Assembly: GCA_947626465.1 (NCBI GenBank)
Contig: CANQSI010000002.1
Location: forward strand, 1-42,179
Source of the DNA: an uncultured Atopobiaceae bacterium
GTDB taxonomy: Bacteria > Actinomycetota > Coriobacteriia > Coriobacteriales > Atopobiaceae
Direction of reading: 5' to 3'
DNA length: 42,179 nt
Shown here: in pieces, positions 24,911-33,431 of the stretch
How the letters are laid out: each line of letters starts with the position of its first letter
How positions within the stretch are numbered: the stretch's first letter is position 1
Notes under the pieces: model-generated
What the model was told of the DNA's origin: nothing
Database searches by the model: none
Seen by the model: the letters and a program-made list of their open reading frames with translations, nothing else
Position numbers and translations under genes: made by a program

Positions 24911-25804
24911 TCACCTGCCTTCCGCTTCCCGCTTTGCCCGATCTCCCTCGGCGAGGAGCTCCTGCAGGCGATCCCGATCTCCCGCGCGAAGCGCGTCGGC
25001 GTAGGCGCCGAGATGCGCGCGAAGCCCGTCGATCTCTGCGACGAGGTTGTCGGCGTCGTCCATGAAGAGCTCGGCCCACATCGCCGCGTTCAGGCGTGCG
25101 ACGCGCGTGAGGTCGAGGTACGAACCCGCAGAGAAGCCTTTGTGCACGAGCGCGCGCGGGCTCTTCACGTAGGCGTTCGACACCACGTGGGCGAGTTGCG
25201 AGGTGTAGGCGATGATCTCGTCGTGCTCGGTGGGGGAGGCCATGGTGTAGGAGCCGAACCCAAGGGGCTCGAGGAGCTTCGTCAAGCGATCGAGCGTCCA
25301 AAGCCGATCGATCTCGTCCATCTCGGGGTCGGCGCAGACGACCATCGGCGCCTTGCGAAACATCGTGGCGCGCGAATGGGCGAAGCCCGAGTACTGCGTG
25401 CCCGCCATGGGGTGGCATCCCACGAAGGTGAAGCCGTGCGTGCGTGCGAGCGGCCAGAGCTCCGAGCACACCGCGCGCTTCACGCCGGCGGTGTCGATGA
25501 CGATGGTCGAGGGGCTCACGAGCTCCGCGTGCTCCCTCAGCCATTCCACGAGATGCTCGGGATAGGTGGTGAGTACGATGAGCTCGCAGGTGGGGATGAC
25601 CTCATCGGTGAGCTCGCCCGTGGCGGATTCGATGAGGGCGAAGTCGAGGGTGGAGCGAGTGCGGTTCCACACGTATGTCTCCGTGTCGGCGTCATGGAAG
25701 GCCTTCGCGAAGGAGCCGCCCATGAGCCCCAGGCCCACGACGCCCACGCGCCCAGCGACCACCGGCGCTGAAGGAGTGCGCTCCACCTCGGAAAGATCGC
25801 TCAC
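24911..25804 (-). CDS. tyrA: Prephenate dehydrogenase
   Basis: The 297-residue NAD(P)-dependent enzyme makes 4-hydroxyphenylpyruvate for tyrosine. A Rossmann motif VGLGLMGGS is at about 23-31, and GCHPMAGTQYSGF holds the catalytic His. The start is GTG at 25804, overlapping the DAHP synthase stop by 4 bases (GTGA), with GGAGG close upstream inside the preceding gene. There is no ACT domain, so feedback control would have to come from another enzyme of the pathway. Confidence 0.94.
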   Translation of the reverse strand: MSDLSEVERTPSAPVVAGRVGVVGLGLMGGSFAKAFHDADTETYVWNRTRSTLDFALIESATGELTDEVIPTCELIVLTTYPEHLVEWLREHAELVSPSTIVIDTAGVKRAVCSELWPLARTHGFTFVGCHPMAGTQYSGFAHSRATMFRKAPMVVCADPEMDEIDRLWTLDRLTKLLEPLGFGSYTMASPTEHDEIIAYTSQLAHVVSNAYVKSPRALVHKGFSAGSYLDLTRVARLNAAMWAELFMDDADNLVAEIDGLRAHLGAYADALRAGDRDRLQELLAEGDRAKREAEGR

Positions 25805-26820
25805 TCGTCCTCCATCTCAACCGCCTGGCGCACAAGTGCGATCCTGCGCATGGCGTTTTTGAACTGCATCGGCGTGAGCGCCTGGGCGCCATCCGACCAC
25901 GCGCGCGAGGGCTCAGGGTGCACCTCGATCTCGAGGCCATCGGCGCCGGCTGCGGTGGCCGCGAGCGCGGCGGAGACGACGTAGCGCGTATAGCCGGCCG
26001 CGTGGGAGGGATCCCCCACGATCGGCAGGTGGGAGAGCTGGTGGCAGACCGCGATCGCGTTGGTGTCGAAGGTGTTTCTGGTGTGGGTCTCGAAGGTACG
26101 GATGCCTCGCTCGCAGAGGATGACCTTCTCGTTGCCCTCGCTCATCACATACTCGGCCGCCATGAGGAACTCGTCGATCGTGGCGGCGAACCCGCGCTTC
26201 AAGAGCACCGGCACGTCCGTCTTGCCCACCTCCTTCAGGAGGGGGAAGTTCTGCATGTTGCGTGCGCCGATCTGCATCACGTCCACGTCGAAGTCCACGA
26301 AGAGCTGCACGTCGCGCGGATCCATCACCTCGGAGACGATGGGCATCTCAAGCTCGGACTTTGCCTCGGCGAGGATCTTCAGGCCCGCCGCGCCCATGCC
26401 CTGGTTCGCATAGGGGCTGGTGCGCGGCTTGTAGGCGCCGCCGCGAAGCATCGTGGCGCCCGCCGCCTTCACCTCGCGCGCGATCTCCACGAGCTCCTCG
26501 CCCTCCACGGAGCAGGGCCCGGCGATCACCTGGAAGTTCCCACCACCGATCTGGACGCCGAAGCCGCAGTCGATGACGGAGTCCTGGGGGTGGAACTTGC
26601 GATTTGCGAGCTTGAAAGGCTCGGATACGCGCGTGACGCGCTCGATGATGTCCATCGATTCCAAGAGGAAGGGGTCGATGGAGAAGGTGTCGCCCACGAG
26701 GCCGACGACGGTTTCGTTGGTGCCCTCCGAGACGTAGGCCGAGAGGCCCTTCGACTCGATCCACGCAATGAGGTGGTTCAGCTGCTCGGGAGTGGCGCTT
26801 GGTTTAACGATGGCGATCAT
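25801..26820 (-). CDS. aroF: 3-deoxy-7-phosphoheptulonate (DAHP) synthase, type I-beta
   Basis: The 339-residue first enzyme of the shikimate pathway condenses PEP with erythrose 4-phosphate. Residues 1-65 form a ferredoxin-like regulatory domain of the Thermotoga type (MIAIVKPSATPEQL...), known in that family to bind Tyr or Phe. The catalytic barrel has AGPCSVE, LRGGAYKPRTSPY, IGARNMQNF, LLKRG and VGDPSHAAGYR-like motifs (here PIVGDPSHAAGYT). It is first in the minus-strand aro cluster and lies 118 bases from the divergent tRNA-Arg gene. No T-box or leader peptide fits in that gap. Confidence 0.95.
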   Translation of the reverse strand: MIAIVKPSATPEQLNHLIAWIESKGLSAYVSEGTNETVVGLVGDTFSIDPFLLESMDIIERVTRVSEPFKLANRKFHPQDSVIDCGFGVQIGGGNFQVIAGPCSVEGEELVEIAREVKAAGATMLRGGAYKPRTSPYANQGMGAAGLKILAEAKSELEMPIVSEVMDPRDVQLFVDFDVDVMQIGARNMQNFPLLKEVGKTDVPVLLKRGFAATIDEFLMAAEYVMSEGNEKVILCERGIRTFETHTRNTFDTNAIAVCHQLSHLPIVGDPSHAAGYTRYVVSAALAATAAGADGLEIEVHPEPSRAWSDGAQALTPMQFKNAMRRIALVRQAVEMEDE

Positions 26821-26916
26821 GCAAGTCCCAATCGGTTTGTGTGCGGTGCCCGCTTCGAGGTTTGCTCGGCTTAGGGTAGGCCTTGGGCTTGCCTCGGGAG
26901 GCCGAGATTGCTGTTC

Positions 26917-26922
26917 TATAAT
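26917..26922 (+). promoter_or_regulatory. -10 box of tRNA-Arg
   Basis: A perfect TATAAT sits 16 bases upstream of the first tRNA base, in the divergent gap with the DAHP synthase gene. A matching -35 box at 16-18 bases is not clear. TTGCCT (26889-26894) is 22 bases away, which is too far for a standard promoter. Confidence 0.55.
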
Positions 26923-26938
26923 CGCTGCCGTAGCGTAA

Positions 26939-27015
26939 GCCCTCGTAGCTCAGTGGATCAGAGCGCTCGCCTCCGGAGCGAGAGGTCGCGGGTTCGAATC
27001 CCGCCGAGGGTACCA
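26939..27015 (+). tRNA. tRNA-Arg (anticodon CCG)
   Basis: A full cloverleaf folds by eye: acceptor GCCCTCG/CGAGGGT, D arm GCTC/GAGC with loop containing A20, anticodon arm CTCGC-CTCCGGA-GCGAG giving anticodon CCG (reads CGG), a five-base variable loop and T arm GCGGG-TTCGAAT-CCCGC. Discriminator A is at 27012 and CCA is encoded at 27013-27015. Position 1-72 is a G-T wobble pair, which is uncommon. Confidence 0.95.
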
Positions 27016-27112
27016 TGGGCTCAGGGCTCGAACAACACTGTTAGCAGCGCTAGCAGCGGGAATCGTGAGCGCAAGGCCCATGGGGCAGAACGATCCGGGC
27101 GGAGAGGCTTCA

Positions 27113-29536
27113 ATGGCTCAAGAAGAGGCGCGCACGCAGGGCACTGCGCCCACGCCGCTCACCGGGCTCACGAGCGAGCAGGTGGCCGAGCGTGTGGCCC
27201 AAGGGCTCGTCAACGTGGACGCCTCGCCTCAAACCAAGACCATCCCAAAGATCGTGGCCGACCACGCCTTCACGCTCTTCAACGCGGTGAACATCCTGCT
27301 CGCGGCCCTCGTGTTCATCACGGGCAACTACCGCAACATGCTCTTCTTGCTCATCGTCTTCGCGAACATGGCCATCGGCATCTTCCAGGAGATTCGCTCG
27401 AAGATGGCGGTCGACCAACTCTCCATCCTCGCGGAACGTCCGGCGAAGGTCGTTCGCGACGGGCATGAGGTGGAGGTGCCACCGCACGAGATCGTGCAGG
27501 GCGACCTCGTCGTGCTTTCCCACGGCGACCAAGTGCCGGCCGACCTTCGCGTGCGCGAGGGCGACGTCTACATGAACGAGTCGCTTCTCACGGGCGAGAG
27601 CAGGCCCGTGGAGAAGCACGTGGGAGACGAGCTCCTCTCCGGCTCATTCGTGGCCTCGGGCGCGGTGAAGGCCGAGGCCACCCGCGTCGGCGCGGCCTCC
27701 TACGCGGCGCGCATCAACGACGAGGCCAAGCAGGCGAAGCCTCTGAACTCGGAGATCATGACCACGTTGAAGATGATCATCCGCTTCGGCACGTGGGTCT
27801 TGGTGCCGGTGGGCGTCGCGCTCTTCGTGCGCTCGTACTTCGCGGGAATTAGCTTCGACGATTCGATCCTCTCCACGGTCGCGGACGTCATCGGCATGAT
27901 CCCCCAGGGGCTCGTGCTCCTCACCTCCACGGTGCTTGCCATCGCCACCATGCGCCTCGCCTTGAACAAGGTGCTCGTGCAGCAGCTCTACTGCATCGAG
28001 ACGCTCGCGCGGGTGGACGTGCTCTGCCTCGACAAGACCGGCACCATCACGGCCGGCGTCATGGAGATCCGCGAGGTGAGGCCGCTTTCCGACGCCACCG
28101 AGGAGGACGTGGTCTCGGCGATGGCCACGGTGGCCAAGGCAAATGAGGCCGACGCGAACGAGACGGCGATGGCCGTGCTCGCCTACGTTGACGAGCACGA
28201 CGTGGAGATCGCGCCGATCGCGCGGGCCATCCCGTTCTCGAGCGAGCGAAAGTACTCGGGCTGCGTCACGAAGGCAGGCGAGGCGCTCGTCTTCGGCGCG
28301 GGGCAGTTCGTGCTGCGCGATCGCTTCGGCGTCTACGAGGAGGAGATCCGCAGCTTCCCGGCCACCTCGCGTGTGCTCGTGGTCTGTCGCTGCGAGGGTT
28401 TTGACAAGGAGAACGCCATCATCGGCGAGCCCGAGGTGCTCGGCATCGTCTCCATCTCCGACCACGTGCGCTCCTCCGCGCCGAAGACCCTCGAGTACTT
28501 CCGCCGTCAGGGTGTGGAGCTGAAGATCATCTCGGGAGACGATCCCGCCACGGTGGCCGCCATCGCCAAGGAGGCCGGCGTCGAAGGCGCGGACAAGTGG
28601 GTGGACGCTTCCACCCTTGCCGACGATGAGGCGCTTGCTGCGGCGGCGCTCTCCTACAAGGTCTTCGGACGCGTGACCCCGCAGCAGAAGAAGGGGCTTC
28701 TCCTCGCCCTCAAGGCGAAGGGCCATACGGTGGCCATGACGGGCGACGGCGTGAACGACGTGCTCGCGCTTCGCGAGGCGGATTGCTCCGTGGCCATGGC
28801 GTCGGGCTCGGACGCGGCGCGCACGGTGGCGGAGATCGTGCTCGTGGACAACGACTTCGCCCACATGCCCGAGGTGGTGGACGAGGGCCGCCGCTCAATC
28901 AACAACCTGCAGCGTTCCGCGTCGCTCTTCCTGGAGAAGACCGTGTTCTCCATGGCGGTGGGCATACTCTGCATCCTCCTGCCGCCCTATCCGATGCTGC
29001 CCATCCAGCTCTCGCTCATCTCGGGAAGCCTGATCGGCATCCCCTCCTTCATCCTCGCGCTCGAGCCGAACCACGATCGCGTGAAGGGCAACTTCCTCGC
29101 CCATGTACTCTCGCGCTCGATGCCCGCCTCGGTGGCGGTGACGATCGGGCTCGCCTGCGTGGTGGTGGCGCGCACCTTCCTCGGACTTTCCACCGAGCAG
29201 GTCTCGACGATCGCCACCTGCGTGACGAGCGTGGTGGGCATCTGGCTCATCTGGCGCATATCCCAGCCGCTGAACCTTCTCAGGGGCGCGCTCCTCGTGG
29301 CCACCATCCTCCAGATCGTGCTCGGCGTGACGCTCTTCGGATGGTTCTTCGAGATGGCGCCCCTCACCTGGCCGATGGTCGGATTCCTGGCCGCGGTGAG
29401 CGTCGTGACCATCATCATCTTCGAGGTGCTCTGGCACCACGCGAAGCGAAACGAATCGCCCGAGGGCATCTACGGGCGCTTTGCCACGAAAGTCGAGGAG
29501 CGTAGCCATGGAAAGGCAAGTCAACGGAGCCTCTAG
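27113..29536 (+). CDS. P-type cation-transporting ATPase (CtpE-like)
   Basis: This 807-residue inner-membrane pump has the actuator motif LLTGES (T160-S163), the phosphorylated D307 in DKTGTIT, MTGDGVNDVLALREAD in the hinge and multiple membrane segments near the N-terminus, residues 225-300 and the C-terminal third. It resembles CtpE-type P-ATPases, implicated elsewhere in calcium handling. TM4 reads IPQGLVLLTS, with Gln where calcium pumps have Glu (PEGL). ATG 27113 with GGAGAGG just upstream is preferred to an in-frame GTG at 27065. The ion is uncertain. Its end overlaps the aconitase gene by 29 bases. Confidence 0.87.
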   Translation: MAQEEARTQGTAPTPLTGLTSEQVAERVAQGLVNVDASPQTKTIPKIVADHAFTLFNAVNILLAALVFITGNYRNMLFLLIVFANMAIGIFQEIRSKMAVDQLSILAERPAKVVRDGHEVEVPPHEIVQGDLVVLSHGDQVPADLRVREGDVYMNESLLTGESRPVEKHVGDELLSGSFVASGAVKAEATRVGAASYAARINDEAKQAKPLNSEIMTTLKMIIRFGTWVLVPVGVALFVRSYFAGISFDDSILSTVADVIGMIPQGLVLLTSTVLAIATMRLALNKVLVQQLYCIETLARVDVLCLDKTGTITAGVMEIREVRPLSDATEEDVVSAMATVAKANEADANETAMAVLAYVDEHDVEIAPIARAIPFSSERKYSGCVTKAGEALVFGAGQFVLRDRFGVYEEEIRSFPATSRVLVVCRCEGFDKENAIIGEPEVLGIVSISDHVRSSAPKTLEYFRRQGVELKIISGDDPATVAAIAKEAGVEGADKWVDASTLADDEALAAAALSYKVFGRVTPQQKKGLLLALKAKGHTVAMTGDGVNDVLALREADCSVAMASGSDAARTVAEIVLVDNDFAHMPEVVDEGRRSINNLQRSASLFLEKTVFSMAVGILCILLPPYPMLPIQLSLISGSLIGIPSFILALEPNHDRVKGNFLAHVLSRSMPASVAVTIGLACVVVARTFLGLSTEQVSTIATCVTSVVGIWLIWRISQPLNLLRGALLVATILQIVLGVTLFGWFFEMAPLTWPMVGFLAAVSVVTIIIFEVLWHHAKRNESPEGIYGRFATKVEERSHGKASQRSL

Positions 29537-32237
29537 CAAGCCGGATCGTGCCTTCATCGAGCGCGCCGTGTACGGCGAGGCCTTCGAGGAGGCCGTGTGC
29601 CAAGCTCGAAAGCCAAGGGAGCTCGAGGTAGACGGTCATGTGTATCGCATGATAGACGTGGCGGGGGTGCCGGGGGCGCTGAGGATCCCGCGCGCCTCCG
29701 TGCGCTTCCTGGAAAACGTCATTCGCCGTGCTCCCTCCAACGAGGCGGCGATCGAGGCCGCGCGCCGCGTGGTAGAGGCGGGCCTCGAGGGAAGGGCGGG
29801 CGAGGAGATCGAGTTCTCTCCCTCGCGCGTGCTCTTCCAGGACTTCACGGGCGTGCCGATCTTCGTCGACTTCGCGGCGATGCGCGATGCCATGGTGGCC
29901 GAGGGTGGCGACCCCGAGACGGTGAACCCGAAGATCCCCTGCGTACTCGTGGTGGATCACTCCGTGCAAGCCGACTGCACCGGGGAGGCGGGCGCCGCTG
30001 AGCTGAACCTCGCCATCGAGGCGCGGCGCAACGCCGAGCGCTTCAGCTTCCTCAAGTGGGCTAAGGAGAGCTTCGACAACGTGGAGATCGTGCCGCCCGG
30101 CCAGGGTATTTGCCACCAACTTGGCGTCGAGCGCTTCTGGACGCTCGTGGCAAGAGACGCGCTCTCCGACGAGGGACTCTGGGGCTTCGACACCCTCGTG
30201 GGCTCCGATTCCCACACCACCACCGCTAACGGCCTCGGGGTGATGAGCTGGGGCTTAGGCGGCATCGAATGCGAGGCTGCGGCGCTCGGGCTCTCGCTTC
30301 CCATGCGCGTTCCCGAGGTGGTGGGCCTCACGCTCAAAGGCGAGCTTCCCGAGGGCGTGCAGGCCATGGACCTCGCGCTCACGCTCACGCAGCTCCTTCG
30401 CGAGAAGGGCGTGGTGGGAAAGATCGTCGAGGTGTCGGGGGAGGGCGTGGCCACGCTCAGCGCCACCCAGCGTGCCTGCGTGGCGAACATGACCCCCGAA
30501 TACGGCGCTACGGCGACGCTCTTCCCCGTCGACGAGGAGACGCTCTCCTACCTCGCGTTGACGGGCCGAAGCGAAGAGCAGGTGGCGCTCGCCAGGGAGT
30601 ACTACCGCGCCCAGGGCATCTTCGGTGCCGAGGGCAGGGACGTGCCGCGCACCTACTCGGAGGTCATCGAGTTCGACCTCTCAAGCGTCGAGCCTTGCCT
30701 TGCCGGCCCCTCGCGTCCGCATAACCGCGTGGACATCGCAGGACTGAGGGATCGCGTGCTGAGCGTCGCCGCATCCCACCATCACGGCGACGCGGAGGCG
30801 CGTTTCGAGGTCGATCTTCCCGAGGGCACGTTCGAGCTCGCGCACGGTTCGCTCGCCCTCGCCGCGATCACGAGCTGCACGACCGCGACCGACGCGGCCA
30901 TGGTCGTTTCGGCGGCGTTGCTCGCGAAGAACGCCCGAGCCCATGGGCTCGTCGCCGCCCCGTGGGTGAAGTGCATCCTCGGCCCCGGCTCGAAAGCCAC
31001 TTCTCGTCTCCTCGAGGAGGCGGGCCTTGCGGAGCCGCTCGCCGAGCTCGGGTTCTCGCTTTCCGGCTGGGGATGCCTCGCATGCATCGGCAACTCCGGC
31101 CCCCTCGCAGCCCCCATCCACGAGATCGCAGGCGACGTGGAGCTCACGAGCGTGCTTTCGGGAAACCGCAATTTCGATGGACGCATCTCGCCCGATGTGG
31201 CGCAGAACTACATCTGCGCCCCCTCGCTCGTGGTGGCCTATGCCATCAAGGGCACGATGGTGGCCAACCTCGCGGAGGAGCCCCTCGGCTATGGCGAGGA
31301 CGGCGAGCCGGTGATGCTCGCGGATGTGCTTCCCGACCCCGCCGAAGTGGCGGGGATCCTCGAGGCGCACCTCACGCCCGAGCTCTTCTCAAAGACCTCC
31401 GACCTCGCTTCGGGAGGCGCATCCTGGGATGCGCTCGTGGCGCCCGAGGGAACGACCTACCCCTGGGATCCCTCATCCACCTACATTCGCCGCCCGCCGT
31501 ACTTCGAAGATGCGCGCCCGGCTGAGCGCGTGGGGTGCGCGGGGGCCAGATGCCTCGCACTCCTGGGCGACTTCGTCACCACCGACCACATCTCGCCCGC
31601 AGGGGCAATCGCCCAGGCCTCGCCTGCCGCCCGCTATCTCGAGGAGCGCGGCGTCAAGCCCGAGGACTTCAACACCTATGGCGCGCGGCGCGGAAATCAC
31701 GAGGTGATGGAGCGCGGCACCTTCGCCAATCCACGGCTCCAGAACGCGCTCGCCCGGGGCAAGGCGGGTGGCTTCACGCAAGACCCCGTCACCGGCGAGC
31801 CCACGACCATCTGGGAGGCCTCGGAGAGCGCGCGCGAGGCAGGGGTGGAACTCCTCCTCATCGCGGGCAAGATGTATGGCTCCGGATCCTCGAGGGACTG
31901 GGCCGCCAAGGGACCCGCGCTTCTCGGCGTGCGTTGCGTGGTGGCCGAGAGCTTCGAGCGCATCCACCGCTCGAACCTCGTGGGAATGGGGATCCTCCCC
32001 CTAGAACTCGATGGGGTGGCGCTCTCGGAGCTCAACCTCAGCGGCAAGGAGACGTTCGATGTGGAGCCGGTGGAGGTGGCGCTCGGCAAGCCCGCGCCCA
32101 AGACGACCCTCACCATCGTCTCCGAGGACGGCTCCGAGCGACGCGTGGCGTGTCGCGTGCGCATCGACACACCCACCGAGGCCCTCTACATGGCAAAAGG
32201 CGGTATCCTACCCTACGTGTTGAGCGACATGGCCTAG
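29508..32237 (+). CDS. acnA: Aconitate hydratase (AcnA type)
   Basis: The 909-residue [4Fe-4S] enzyme interconverts citrate and isocitrate. Cluster cysteines are in AITSCTT and GWGCLACIGNSGPL. Substrate motifs GSDSHTT, SGNRNFDGR and SGSSRDWAAKG are intact. The segment after the first cluster Cys is CTTATDA instead of the usual CTNTSNP. ATG 29508 has GAGGAG at 29495-29500, inside the upstream ATPase gene, so translation is probably coupled. No other TCA-cycle gene is in the window, so a role in glutamate precursor supply is plausible. Confidence 0.95.
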   Translation: MERQVNGASSKPDRAFIERAVYGEAFEEAVCQARKPRELEVDGHVYRMIDVAGVPGALRIPRASVRFLENVIRRAPSNEAAIEAARRVVEAGLEGRAGEEIEFSPSRVLFQDFTGVPIFVDFAAMRDAMVAEGGDPETVNPKIPCVLVVDHSVQADCTGEAGAAELNLAIEARRNAERFSFLKWAKESFDNVEIVPPGQGICHQLGVERFWTLVARDALSDEGLWGFDTLVGSDSHTTTANGLGVMSWGLGGIECEAAALGLSLPMRVPEVVGLTLKGELPEGVQAMDLALTLTQLLREKGVVGKIVEVSGEGVATLSATQRACVANMTPEYGATATLFPVDEETLSYLALTGRSEEQVALAREYYRAQGIFGAEGRDVPRTYSEVIEFDLSSVEPCLAGPSRPHNRVDIAGLRDRVLSVAASHHHGDAEARFEVDLPEGTFELAHGSLALAAITSCTTATDAAMVVSAALLAKNARAHGLVAAPWVKCILGPGSKATSRLLEEAGLAEPLAELGFSLSGWGCLACIGNSGPLAAPIHEIAGDVELTSVLSGNRNFDGRISPDVAQNYICAPSLVVAYAIKGTMVANLAEEPLGYGEDGEPVMLADVLPDPAEVAGILEAHLTPELFSKTSDLASGGASWDALVAPEGTTYPWDPSSTYIRRPPYFEDARPAERVGCAGARCLALLGDFVTTDHISPAGAIAQASPAARYLEERGVKPEDFNTYGARRGNHEVMERGTFANPRLQNALARGKAGGFTQDPVTGEPTTIWEASESAREAGVELLLIAGKMYGSGSSRDWAAKGPALLGVRCVVAESFERIHRSNLVGMGILPLELDGVALSELNLSGKETFDVEPVEVALGKPAPKTTLTIVSEDGSERRVACRVRIDTPTEALYMAKGGILPYVLSDMA

Positions 32238-32252
32238 CGCGCTCGCGCTTTT
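32236..32252 (+). terminator. Weak hairpin with short T-run after aconitase
   Basis: AGCGC-GCTC-GCGCT followed by TTTT overlaps the aconitase stop codon. The 5-base stem and T-run of four make a plausible but weak intrinsic terminator, and read-through into the zinc-ribbon gene is likely. Confidence 0.35.
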
Positions 32253-32336
32253 GGCCTCTCGCGGGATCGAAAACGCACTCCAAACGCCCTTGGCCTTCGC
32301 GCGAGCGAGGGGCCTCGTCCCAAAGGTAGGTTCAGC

Positions 32337-33287
32337 GTGCTCTGCACTCGCTGTGGACAACCGCTTCCCGATGGCGCCACCACGTGCCCTTCGTGCGGTG
32401 CGGATGTGCGCCCCCTCAGCGCCCCCACCGCGGAGGATCTCACGTGGTGTCCCGCCTGCGGGAGCGTCGTGTCGCGCGACATGGCGTCTTGCCCCTATTG
32501 CGGGCTTCCGCTCTTCGGACAGGCAGACCCTCGCGATCCCTCGAGCGCCGAGCCGGTGGATCCCGCCGAGCGTGACACGCGCCTCCTGCCACGCATGCAA
32601 AACGCCATTCCCCTGCCCGAGCCGGACGAGGATGAGGCGAAAGCGCGCCCCCGCATCGCAAGGGGCCTCATCACCGCCGCCATTGCCGCAGTGGTGGTGG
32701 CGGTGGTGGCGGTGCTCGTGCTCGCCCATCCCTGGAACCCCCATCTCTACGACACCCGAGCCGACACTCCCGCGGATACCTCGATGGAGGGCTTCCCGGG
32801 AACGGTGGATAAGCTCACGGGCCAAGACTCGACGGGCGAGGCCACTGAGGAGCTCACCGGCGATGAGGCCACATTCGCCGCGTTCACCTCCGCGCTCGAG
32901 GACGAGGACACGCTCGCCGATGAGCTTGATCAGGAGATGGAGGACCTCGCGGCCGCTCCGAGCGCCACGGAGGGGTCGCGCGGGCTCTGGCGCGAGCAAG
33001 CCCAATCCACCTCGCTTCGCATCTCCAATCTCATCTCGGAGATCCAAGAGGCCGACGTGTCTTCCGGCACCTATGCGAATGCGAAGGACGAGCTCGTGAC
33101 CATGGGCAATTACCTGCGAAATCGCTCGGATGCCATCACCGACGCCTGGGTGGCCGTGATGGGATCGGGAGCCTCCGAGGGCGATATGGAGGCGGCCATC
33201 GACGCCGCTCGCTCCACCGACGCCTCGTTCTCTGCCCTCTATCGCGAAGCGCGCGATGGCTTCGAGCTCGAGGATCCGGAGGCATAG
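32337..33287 (+). CDS. Double zinc-ribbon single-pass membrane protein
   Basis: The 316-residue protein begins with two CxxC-x10-CxxC zinc ribbons (C3, C6, C17, C20 and C38, C41, C52, C55). An acidic linker and one membrane segment (about 110-131) follow, then an extracytoplasmic, Asp/Glu/Thr-rich, mostly helical domain of about 180 residues that I do not recognise. The start is GTG at 32337, with AGGTAGG upstream. Topology suggests a cytoplasmic zinc-ribbon end and an outside sensor-like or structural domain. Its place just before the TPR protein and mre genes hints at an envelope role, which is inferred. Confidence 0.8.
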   Translation: MLCTRCGQPLPDGATTCPSCGADVRPLSAPTAEDLTWCPACGSVVSRDMASCPYCGLPLFGQADPRDPSSAEPVDPAERDTRLLPRMQNAIPLPEPDEDEAKARPRIARGLITAAIAAVVVAVVAVLVLAHPWNPHLYDTRADTPADTSMEGFPGTVDKLTGQDSTGEATEELTGDEATFAAFTSALEDEDTLADELDQEMEDLAAAPSATEGSRGLWREQAQSTSLRISNLISEIQEADVSSGTYANAKDELVTMGNYLRNRSDAITDAWVAVMGSGASEGDMEAAIDAARSTDASFSALYREARDGFELEDPEA

Positions 33288-33330
33288 GTGCTGCCCACTA
33301 CGTGCGCATACTGTGAAAATGCCGCAAGGC

Positions 33331-33339
33331 TGGTATGCT
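33331..33339 (+). promoter_or_regulatory. Extended -10 promoter element
   Basis: TGGTATGCT matches an extended -10 (TGnTATnnT). It would place transcription start near 33346, at the beginning of the possible structured leader of the TPR gene. The -35 region (around 33311-33317, CTGTGAA) is poor, as is usual for extended -10 promoters. Confidence 0.4.
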
Positions 33340-33341
33340 TT

Positions 33342-33400
33342 CGTGCGGCTTTCCCGTGCTCGCACGGGGACGGAATCTCGCTGAGCCGCCGAGAAGCACG
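33342..33400 (+). promoter_or_regulatory. Possible structured 5' leader with pseudoknot potential
   Basis: In the 144-base gap before the TPR gene, CCCGTG-CTCG-CACGGG (33353-33368) is a perfect hairpin. TCTCG (33376-33380) pairs with CGAGA (33390-33394). The loop of that second hairpin holds AGCCGC (33384-33389), complementary to GCGGCT (33345-33350) upstream, which would make a pseudoknot. CGTGC (33342-33346) can also pair with GCACG (33396-33400). It does not match a riboswitch class I can recall. GC-rich sequence pairs easily, so this is tentative. Confidence 0.35.
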
Positions 33401-33431
33401 GCGCCTTGGGGAGCGCTGAAAAGGGGAGATC

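Noticed and set aside
26821..26938. T-box or leader-peptide attenuator for the aro operon
   Set aside because: The 118-base gap is too short for a T-box, has no ATG-led peptide with Phe, Tyr or Trp codons and is shared with the divergent tRNA promoter.
27042..27058. Direct repeat TAGCAGCG twice, after the tRNA
   Set aside because: Two short copies only, with no integrase gene nearby. The tRNA 3' end is not duplicated, so there is no evidence of an attachment site.
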